A stretch of DNA of 6,200 nt. Origin: Coriobacteriia bacterium (GTDB lineage Bacteria; Actinomycetota; Coriobacteriia; Anaerosomatales; PALSA-660). Positions 1-4,670 of the stretch are shown here, one piece after another. Numbering within the stretch: the first letter of the stretch is position 1; each line of letters opens with the position of its first letter. The stretch spans positions 379 through 6,578 of the forward strand of contig PKWR01000197.1 of the NCBI GenBank assembly GCA_003133285.1, in the 5' to 3' direction. A program made the translations under genes and the position numbers. The notes under the pieces were generated by a model that searched no databases, was not told the DNA's origin, and saw only the letters and a list, made by a program, of their open reading frames with translations.

Positions 1-253
1 GCGAGATCGTCGACGGCGCGAGCCCGAGCGCGTCGGACAGCGTGCACGCGCATACCTCGGCCGGACAGCACTCCCCGCCCGTCGACGTGCTGGCGGCGAC
101 GATGCGCAGCAGCGCGCGGCGCGGTCCGGACGCCAGCGCCTTGAAGGCGGCGTCGAGCGTGACGTCCTGCGACGCCACGGGCGCGACCCCGGGCCCGGCA
201 CAGCCGCATGGCTCGCTGGGCTCAGCGCGTCCGCAACGCTCGGTGTCGGTCAC
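1..253 (-). CDS. arsR: ArsR-family metalloid-responsive repressor, 5' part (runs off left edge)
   Basis: This is the N-terminal 84 codons of a winged-helix ArsR/SmtB repressor; the rest lies beyond the left edge. Such proteins bind operator DNA as dimers and let go when As(III) or Sb(III) binds their cysteines. Seen here: the first helices (LDAAFKALASGPRRALLRIV, residues 33-52) match the family's 'ALADPTRRRIL' region. A helix-turn-helix follows, with VCACTLSDALGLAPSTIS at 67-84. C68-x-C70 aligns with the Cys pair of the classic ELCVCDL motif. Extra cysteines sit at 62 and 63, and at 7, 16 and 18 in the N-terminal tail. The GTG start at 253-251 overlaps the upstream gene's TGA (GTGA) and has AAGGAG five bases before it, so translational coupling is likely. 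A second GTG at residue 26 has a poorer ribosome site. The family is confident; arsenic as inducer is inferred from the CxC motif and the nearby acr3. Confidence 0.88.
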   Translation of the reverse strand, partial: MTDTERCGRAEPSEPCGCAGPGVAPVASQDVTLDAAFKALASGPRRALLRIVAASTSTGGECCPAEVCACTLSDALGLAPSTIS

Positions 254-828
254 GCCTTCTCCTTCAGCGGCAGGCCCACGCTGTACGCGTCGGCAAGCTT
301 CGGACCGAGGCCTCGATACTCCTGCGTGCCCGGGATGTAGACGAGCGGGTCGAGCAATCCCACGTCGATGGTCTTCCCATCGGGAGTGAGTATCCCCTCG
401 TCCGCGTGCGTCTCGACGATCTCGCCCATCACCAGCCGGTATTCGCCCATCGGATGGATCTCGACGACGCGGCACTCGATGTTGAAGGGGCACTCGGCCA
501 CCAGAGGCGCCGACACGATCGAGGCGGGCTCGGCCGTGAGCCCGGCGGCGCCGAACTTGTCCGTGTCGCGGCCCGAGGTGATGCCGCAGAAGTCGACCGC
601 GGCCTCCATCCCGACACGCGGGACATTGACGGTGAACTCCCCGCTCGCCTCGATCAGGCGCAACGTGTTGCGCGTCGAGCGGATCGCGATGCCGATGGTC
701 GGGGGCGTGCCCGAGACCATGCCGATCCATGCAGCGGTGAACAACCCGCGCTCGCCCTCGTAGGCGGCTGCGATCAGAGGCGTCGGCATCGGGTAGAGGA
801 GCGGCTTGGCCGACAGTCGTTTCTTCAT
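250..828 (-). CDS. Flavoredoxin-type flavin reductase (FMN-binding split-barrel)
   Basis: A 192-residue protein of the flavin reductase/flavoredoxin family, small cytosolic FMN-binding split-barrel proteins that pass electrons from NAD(P)H or other carriers. Seen: an N-terminal YPMPTPLIAA segment (12-21), TAAWIGMVSGTPPTIGIAI (31-49; the usual 'T.sW.g.....P..v.v.i' barrel core), GEFTVNVP (63-70) and CGITSGRDTDKF (81-92), the family's conserved loop with a Cys at 81. The length is normal for the family. The ATG at 828 is chosen over the GTG at 834 because GAGGA at 840-836 is seven bases from the ATG and one base from the GTG. It is the first gene of the leftward operon and overlaps arsR by four bases. 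Co-transcription with arsR suggests a role in arsenic redox chemistry or in thiol repair, perhaps analogous to the unrelated flavoprotein ArsH. The substrate cannot be read from the sequence. Confidence 0.88.
   Translation of the reverse strand: MKKRLSAKPLLYPMPTPLIAAAYEGERGLFTAAWIGMVSGTPPTIGIAIRSTRNTLRLIEASGEFTVNVPRVGMEAAVDFCGITSGRDTDKFGAAGLTAEPASIVSAPLVAECPFNIECRVVEIHPMGEYRLVMGEIVETHADEGILTPDGKTIDVGLLDPLVYIPGTQEYRGLGPKLADAYSVGLPLKEKA
259..264 (-). promoter_or_regulatory. Ribosome binding site of arsR inside the flavin reductase gene
   Basis: AAGGAG read on the minus strand lies five bases before the GTG start of arsR, within the last codons of the flavin reductase gene. It supports the GTGA-overlap start over the GTG 25 codons downstream. 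Confidence 0.7.
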
Positions 829-835
829 CGTCACA

Positions 836-840
836 TCCTC
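836..840 (-). promoter_or_regulatory. Ribosome binding site deciding the flavin reductase start
   Basis: GAGGA on the minus strand is seven bases before the ATG at 828-826 and only one base before the in-frame GTG at 834-832. This favours the ATG and shortens the protein by two residues. Confidence 0.65.
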
Positions 841-849
841 GCGTGGGCG

Positions 850-879
850 TTGCCTCTTCGGTCGTGTCCACAGTATAGT
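850..879 (+). promoter_or_regulatory. Candidate rightward promoter for the metallophosphoesterase-acr3 operon
   Basis: TTGCCT (850-855, 4 of 6 matches to the -35 consensus) is separated by 18 bases from TATAGT (874-879, 5 of 6 matches to the -10 consensus). Transcription would start near 886, inside the inverted repeat, so a bound repressor would block it. The -10 is one of the few AT-rich spots in a GC-rich window. The call is by eye. Confidence 0.55.
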
Positions 880-902
880 TCGACCAACATCGAACTAGTC
901 AA
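872..902 (-). promoter_or_regulatory. Candidate leftward promoter for the flavin reductase-arsR operon
   Basis: On the minus strand, TTGACT (902-897, 5 of 6) and TATACT (877-872, 5 of 6) are separated by 19 bases, longer than the usual 17. The inverted repeat at 876-897 fills the spacer and touches both boxes, so one bound ArsR dimer could control both directions. The -10 boxes of the two promoters overlap on opposite strands (872-879). Confidence 0.5.
876..897. promoter_or_regulatory. Inverted-repeat operator, probable ArsR binding site
   Basis: A perfect inverted repeat: TAGTTCGA at 876-883 and TCGAACTA at 890-897, around the spacer CCAACA. Short dyads of about this size with a central spacer are typical of ArsR-family operators. 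It is the only such repeat noticed in the window. It sits in the divergent promoter region, over the -10 of the rightward promoter and the spacer of the leftward one. The repeat is seen directly; ArsR binding is inferred. Confidence 0.8.
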
Positions 903-908
903 GGAAGG
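901..908 (+). promoter_or_regulatory. Ribosome binding site of the metallophosphoesterase gene
   Basis: AAGGAAGG ends six bases before the GTG at 915. It fixes that GTG as the start, which places the conserved DIHGN motif at residues 9-13, the normal distance from the N-terminus. Confidence 0.65.
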
Positions 909-914
909 CCGTAC

Positions 915-1709
915 GTGCGGCGCATCGCCCTCTTCTCCGACATCCACGGCAACCTCGCCGCCCTCGACGCCGCTCTGGCGGACATCGCGGCCGCCGGTGT
1001 CGAGGAGCGCTACTGCCTCGGCGACCTCGTGGGCTACGGTCCCGATCCCGCCGGCGTCGTCGACCGCGTCCGCAGCCTCGGCATCCCCACCGTGCTCGGC
1101 AACTACGACGATGGCGTCGGCGCCCGGCGCGGCGAGTGCGGCTGCTTCTACGCGACGGCGCAGGCGCGCTCGGACGGCGCGGCGTCCTACGCCTTCACGG
1201 ACCGCGCGATCGACGACGAGCGCGCAGCGTGGCTGGCGGCGCTCCCGCGTCAGCTGCGCCTCGAGGAGGGCGACGTCCGCATCCTGCTCACGCACGGCTC
1301 TCCGCGCCGGCTGAACGAGTACCTGCTGCCCGACCGGACGGACGAGCTGCTCGCGAGGCTTGCCGACGAAGCGGACGCCGACGTCGTGTGTGTCGGGCAC
1401 GTGCACGTCGCCTACCATCGCGCACTGACCGGCGGCGACGACCGTCCCGTTCACTACGTGAGCTCAGGGTCCGTCGGCAAGCCGAAGGACGGCGACCCGC
1501 GCGCGTGCTGGGTCGAGGTCGTCATCGGATCGCCCGACGAGGTCGAGGACTCGGCGCCGGACGACCCGGCCGCGGGACCAGCGGACGCCACGGGCACCTC
1601 ACTCGGCGTCCGCGTCCATCGCGTGGCTTACGATATCGACGAGGTCGCCGACGCCATGCAGGCCGTCGGACTGCCCCGGACCTTGATCGACGCGCTCCGT
1701 CGCGCCTGA
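915..1709 (+). CDS. Calcineurin-like metallophosphoesterase of an arsenic operon
   Basis: A 264-residue cytosolic protein of the calcineurin-like, YfcE/MJ0936-type phosphoesterase family, which hydrolyses phosphate esters with a two-metal centre. The full ligand set is visible: D9-x-H11 in SDIHGN, GD at 36-37 in GDLVGYG, GNYD at 62-65 (usually GNHD, so the catalytic His is replaced by Tyr), TH at 126-127 and GHVH at 161-164. GSVGKPKDGDPRA at 185-197 is the conserved C-terminal loop. ECGC at 74-77 puts a Cys pair just after the active-site loop. Residues 204-222 are an acidic, Pro/Ala-rich stretch, probably a linker, before a short C-terminal domain. It is the first gene after the operator, and acr3 follows after 34 bases, so the two are probably co-transcribed and induced by arsenic. 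From memory, phosphoesterases recur in ars operons without a settled role. The substrate is unknown. Confidence 0.87.
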   Translation: MRRIALFSDIHGNLAALDAALADIAAAGVEERYCLGDLVGYGPDPAGVVDRVRSLGIPTVLGNYDDGVGARRGECGCFYATAQARSDGAASYAFTDRAIDDERAAWLAALPRQLRLEEGDVRILLTHGSPRRLNEYLLPDRTDELLARLADEADADVVCVGHVHVAYHRALTGGDDRPVHYVSSGSVGKPKDGDPRACWVEVVIGSPDEVEDSAPDDPAAGPADATGTSLGVRVHRVAYDIDEVADAMQAVGLPRTLIDALRRA

Positions 1710-1743
1710 ACGGCACATCACTCCGAGGGAAGGGACGCCCACT

Positions 1744-2862
1744 GTGGCCACCGAATCCGTCACCAAGCGCCTGAGCTTCCTCGACCGCTATCTCACGCTG
1801 TGGATCTTCCTGGCGATGGCGGTGGGCGTCGGTCTCGGCTGGGGGTTCCCGGGCGTCTCGACGTTCATCGACTCGCTGTCGCTCAAGGGGACCACGACCA
1901 ACCTCCCGATCGCGGTCGGACTGATCGTCATGATGTTCCCGCCGCTGGCGAAGGTCCGCTACGAGGAACTCGGCGACGTGTTCCGGGACAAGAAGGTCTT
2001 CGGATTGGCCGTCCTGCTCAACTGGGTGGTCGCTCCTGCCGTCATGTTCGTGCTGGCCGTCGTCTTCATGCGCGACTACCCCGAGTACTTCGCGGGACTC
2101 GTCCTCATCGGCATCGCGCCATGCATCGCGATGGTCATCGTGTGGAACGACCTCGCGAAGGGCGACACCGAGTACGCCGCGGGGCTGGTGGCCTTCAACG
2201 CGCTCATGCAGGTCTTCTTCTACAGCGTCTACGCCTGGTTCCTGCTCACCGTGCTGCCGCCGATGATCGGCCTGAAGGCGACCTTGGTGCCCGTGACGAT
2301 CGCGCAGATCGCGACCAGCGTGTTCATCTACCTCGGGATCCCGTTCATCGCCGGCTTCACGTTCCGGACGCTGGTCGTACGCGCGAAGGGGCTGGAGTGG
2401 TACACCCGCGAGGTCGTCCCGCGCATCTCGCCCGTGACGCTGGTGGCGCTGCTGTTCACGATCATCGTGATGTTCTCGCTCAAGGGACAGATGATCGTGC
2501 GGATCCCGCTCGACGTCGCCCGGATCGCGGTGCCGTTGCTCGCCTACTTCGCGATCATGTTCCTGCTCGCGTTCTGGCTGCTGCGCAAGATGACCGGCGA
2601 CTACAAGAAGACCGTCACGATCGCGCTGACGGCCTCGAGCAACAACTTCGAGCTGGCGATCGCGGTGGCTGTCGCGGTGTTCGGGCTGAAGAGCGGCGCG
2701 GCGCTCGCGGCGGTCATCGGACCGCTGATCGAGGTACCGGTGCTGATCGGCCTCGTGCGCCTCTCGCTGTTCATGCGCGACCGGTACTTCGCCGGCGAGA
2801 CGGCGCAGCTGGCCGCAGTATGCGCGGTCGAGGACGCCACGGGTGCCTGCGACGACGAGTGA
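1744..2862 (+). CDS. acr3: Arsenite efflux permease Acr3
   Basis: A 372-residue inner-membrane transporter of the Acr3 branch of the BART superfamily, which exports As(III), and in some members Sb(III), using the proton-motive force. Seen: LSFLDRYLTLWIFLAM at 10-25 leading into membrane segment 1; the family signature MMFPPLAKVRYEEL (63-76); GIAPCIAMVIVWNDLAKGD (123-141), holding the essential Cys, C127, in segment 4; and SSNNFELAIA (298-307) with the conserved Glu, E303, in segment 9. About ten hydrophobic segments lie between 17 and 342. Both key residues are intact and the length is normal, so it should be functional. The acidic C-terminal tail has two cysteines (360, 369). The GTG start at 1744 is preceded by GAGGGAAGGG (1725-1734). 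It is second in the operon behind the phosphoesterase. Its stop codon ends one base before the convergent redoxin gene's stop, which leaves no room for a terminator between them. Confidence 0.96.
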   Translation: MATESVTKRLSFLDRYLTLWIFLAMAVGVGLGWGFPGVSTFIDSLSLKGTTTNLPIAVGLIVMMFPPLAKVRYEELGDVFRDKKVFGLAVLLNWVVAPAVMFVLAVVFMRDYPEYFAGLVLIGIAPCIAMVIVWNDLAKGDTEYAAGLVAFNALMQVFFYSVYAWFLLTVLPPMIGLKATLVPVTIAQIATSVFIYLGIPFIAGFTFRTLVVRAKGLEWYTREVVPRISPVTLVALLFTIIVMFSLKGQMIVRIPLDVARIAVPLLAYFAIMFLLAFWLLRKMTGDYKKTVTIALTASSNNFELAIAVAVAVFGLKSGAALAAVIGPLIEVPVLIGLVRLSLFMRDRYFAGETAQLAAVCAVEDATGACDDE

Positions 2863-3114
2863 CTACGCTCCCGGCGCGCCCAGGACCTCGGTCAGGGCGC
2901 GCGGATCGAAGTTCACGATGCAGGTGTCGCCGATCTCGAAGGTCGGCGTGATGACCTTGCCGGCCAGCTGGATGCAGCGGGCCCGCGCCTCCTGGTCCTC
3001 GTCGATGTCGATGAAGTCGTAGTCGTAGCCCATCTCGTCGAGCCAGCGCAGGGCGCGGTTGCAGTCCCCGCACCAGGACCGGCAGTAGACGAGGATCGGC
3101 GCATGGGTGCTCAT
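2863..3114 (-). CDS. Glutaredoxin/mycoredoxin-like small thiol oxidoreductase
   Basis: An 83-residue thioredoxin-fold protein of glutaredoxin size. Seen: strand ILVYCRSWCGDC (7-18) with the redox pair C15-x-x-C18, an extra Cys at 11 in front of it, FIDIDED (34-40), the cis-Pro loop ITPTF (55-59, P57), and FEIGDTCIVNFDP (59-71) with Cys at 65; Cys 47 is also present. The W-C-G-x-C active site resembles mycoredoxins, which in actinobacteria reduce mixed disulfides with mycothiol, including those formed by some arsenate reductases. Here it may recycle thiols for arsenic detoxification; that is inference. The ATG at 3114 starts just before the first strand, with a weak GGGGG six bases upstream. 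An open frame continues upstream to 3540 but lacks redoxin features and crosses another gene. It converges on acr3 and abuts it exactly. Confidence 0.85.
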   Translation of the reverse strand: MSTHAPILVYCRSWCGDCNRALRWLDEMGYDYDFIDIDEDQEARARCIQLAGKVITPTFEIGDTCIVNFDPRALTEVLGAPGA

Positions 3115-3193
3115 TGATGACCCCCGGTCGGTTCGAAACGGGATGCCGTCGTTCGGGCATGTTCGACTCGCCAGGAATGTACCCCAGGGCCGC

Positions 3194-3198
3194 AGGAG
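3194..3198 (+). promoter_or_regulatory. Ribosome binding site of the 52-residue Cys-rich protein
   Basis: AGGAG lies seven bases before the ATG at 3206. It supports that start over the in-frame ATG at 3107, which lies inside the divergent redoxin gene. Confidence 0.7.
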
Positions 3199-3205
3199 AC
3201 ACGCC

Positions 3206-3364
3206 ATGTGCTCGAACACCGCTCCGAGCAAGAACGCCTGGATCGCCAACCTCCGCAAGCCCATGCCGCTCGAGCGCAAGCTCAAGCTGCTGGCCGGCAA
3301 CACGTGGATCAAGATCTCGAAACGGCAGACGTGCTGCGGCCATCCGGGAGAGCCCGGCTGTTGA
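3206..3364 (+). CDS. Small basic Cys-rich protein, 52 residues, function unknown
   Basis: A 52-residue protein, rich in Lys/Arg in the middle and ending in a Cys/His cluster. Seen: MCSN at the start, RKPMPLERKLKLLAGNTWIK (17-36), a probable amphipathic basic helix, and the C-terminal CCGHPGEPGC (43-52). With C2, C43, C44, H46 and C52 it could bind a metal, a metalloid or an iron-sulfur cluster. I recall short bacterial hypothetical proteins that end in a similar CCG-x-x-GEPGC, so it is probably a conserved family, but I can give no name. The AGGAG seven bases before the ATG is among the best ribosome sites here. It is divergent from the redoxin gene, 91 bases apart. There is no signal peptide or membrane segment. 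A link to arsenic is suggested only by position and cysteine content. Confidence 0.7.
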   Translation: MCSNTAPSKNAWIANLRKPMPLERKLKLLAGNTWIKISKRQTCCGHPGEPGC

Positions 3365-3484
3365 CAGTGACCGCGCCCCGGACGGGGACACGGCACGACC
3401 GGCCGGGCCGACGCCTGACTCGCGCGACTCGCCACCCGTCTCGGTGCTACGCTTCGGAGCGGACCATCGACGAGGGGGGCGGCC
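3365..3484 (+). other. Intergenic region before the acyltransferase operon, weak promoter candidate
   Basis: These 120 GC-rich bases separate the small Cys-rich gene from the acyltransferase gene. TGC followed by TACGCT (3448-3453) resembles an actinobacterial extended -10, about 37 bases before the start, but no good -35 sits in front of it. GAGGGGGG (3472-3479) is the ribosome site of the next gene. CCCC and GGGG around 3377-3388 could form a 4-bp hairpin, but there is no T-run, so it is not a convincing terminator. Confidence 0.3.
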
Positions 3485-4651
3485 GTGGGCGACGCAGCGG
3501 TGTCGATCGAGCAGTTCGGGCTCGGCGACGCGCGCATCAAGGAGTTCGCGCTGCTGCCCTGGCGCCTGTACCGTGGCGACCCTCACTGGACCCCGCCGCT
3601 GACCATGGACCTGCTCGGCAACCGGCTGCTCGGGGCAAAGGGACTGCTGACCGCCGAGCACCCCTACCACGCAAGCGCCGAGGTGACCCACTTCCTCGCG
3701 AAGCGCGACGGTCGCACCGTCGGGCGTGTGGCGGCCTCCGTGAACCGCCGCTTCAACGACCACTACGGCTCGAAGATCGGCTTCTTCGGCTTCTTCGAGG
3801 TCGAGGAGGACGCCGGGGCCGCCGCCGCGCTCCTGGACGCCGCGCGCGCGTGGCTGGTCGAGCGCGGGATGACCGCGATGCGCGGCCCGGGCGAGTACTC
3901 GAACGCCACACACGAGCGCCAGGGCGTGCTGGTCGAAGGGTTCGAGTTCGACCCGACCGTCGAGCTCACCCACAACCCGCCGTACTACGGCGCCTTGCTC
4001 GAGGGCTTCGGGCTGGCGAAGGTCAAGGACTACGTCGCCTACCTGATCGACTTCGACGACGTGCCCCGCGAGCGCATCGAGCGCCTGGCAGCGGGAGTCC
4101 GCAGGCGCGCGAACATCGAGACCCGCTGCGCCGACATGAGGAACTTCAACGCAGAGGTCAAGCTCATCGTCCGCCTCTACAACGAGGCGTGGGCGGACAA
4201 CTGGGGCTTCCTGCCACTCACCGACGAGGAGGCCGATGCACTCGCTGAGACGCTGAAGCCGATCGTCGACCCGGGACTCGTGCGCTTCGCTTACGTCGAC
4301 GGGGAGCCGGTCGCGGTGTTCGGCGCCATCCCCGACCCGAACTGGGCGTTGCGCCCGCGGTGGAAGTGGTACGGCGATTCGGACGCCGTGCGCCTCGTGC
4401 GCCTGCTGATCATGCGGCGCCACATCCCGCGCGTACGGCTCATGTTCTTCGGCATCCGTCCCCAGTGGCGACGGCTCGGCGTGGACGCGGTACTGTTCCA
4501 GGAGCTCTACGAGTACGGGATCCCGCGCGGTTACCGCCAGGGCGAACCGTCGCTGCTGCTCGAGGACAACGAGATGGTGATCCGGCCGTCGGTGGCGATG
4601 GGCGGACACGAGTACAAGCGCTGGCGCATCTACGAGATGCCGCTGGCCTGA
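3485..4651 (+). CDS. GNAT-type acyltransferase-like protein, 388 residues
   Basis: A 388-residue soluble protein that reads like the large GNAT-superfamily proteins annotated only as 'N-acetyltransferase' or 'hypothetical'. Seen: an N-terminal segment FALLPWRLYRGDPHWTPPL (21-39); LAKRDGRTVGRVAASVNRR (71-89), the typical GNAT strand pair 'a..dg..vGr.a'; FFGFFEVEED (100-109); a helix to about 125 and RGPGEYSN. A second GNAT-like half follows, with VRFAYVDGEPVAVFGAIPDP and IRPQWRRLGVDAV (324-336), which resembles the acyl-CoA pyrophosphate loop (Q/R-x-x-G-x-A), then a helix and the closing GGHEYKRWRIYEMPL. The layout suggests two GNAT folds in one chain. The GTG at 3485 follows GAGGGGGG at five bases. 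The next gene starts 19 bases after its stop, so the two probably form an operon. The acyl group and acceptor are unknown, and a catalytic residue cannot be assigned. Confidence 0.75.
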   Translation: MGDAAVSIEQFGLGDARIKEFALLPWRLYRGDPHWTPPLTMDLLGNRLLGAKGLLTAEHPYHASAEVTHFLAKRDGRTVGRVAASVNRRFNDHYGSKIGFFGFFEVEEDAGAAAALLDAARAWLVERGMTAMRGPGEYSNATHERQGVLVEGFEFDPTVELTHNPPYYGALLEGFGLAKVKDYVAYLIDFDDVPRERIERLAAGVRRRANIETRCADMRNFNAEVKLIVRLYNEAWADNWGFLPLTDEEADALAETLKPIVDPGLVRFAYVDGEPVAVFGAIPDPNWALRPRWKWYGDSDAVRLVRLLIMRRHIPRVRLMFFGIRPQWRRLGVDAVLFQELYEYGIPRGYRQGEPSLLLEDNEMVIRPSVAMGGHEYKRWRIYEMPLA

Positions 4652-4670
4652 CATCCGACCGGGGGCCCGC

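Noticed and set aside
208..1314. A 368-codon plus-strand frame across arsR, the flavin reductase and the promoter region
   Set aside because: It reads antisense through two recognisable genes and out of frame into the phosphoesterase gene; its product is Arg/Ala/Ser-rich and resembles no family.
3107..3205. N-terminal extension of the small Cys-rich protein to the ATG at 3107
   Set aside because: That start overlaps the divergent redoxin gene and lacks a ribosome site; the ATG at 3206 has AGGAG at ideal spacing.
3361..3366. Perfect -35 hexamer TTGACA at the end of the small gene
   Set aside because: No -10-like sequence lies 15-19 bases downstream (the bases there are GC-rich), and it overlaps the stop codon of the small gene.
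3377..3388. CCCC-GGAC-GGGG hairpin as a terminator
   Set aside because: The stem is only four pairs and there is no following T-run; such pairs are common in GC-rich DNA.
2863..3540. N-terminal extension of the redoxin gene to a start at 3540 (225 residues)
   Set aside because: The extra 142 residues lack any redoxin feature, cross the small Cys-rich gene and the start of the acyltransferase gene, and the ATG at 3114 gives a normal-length protein.
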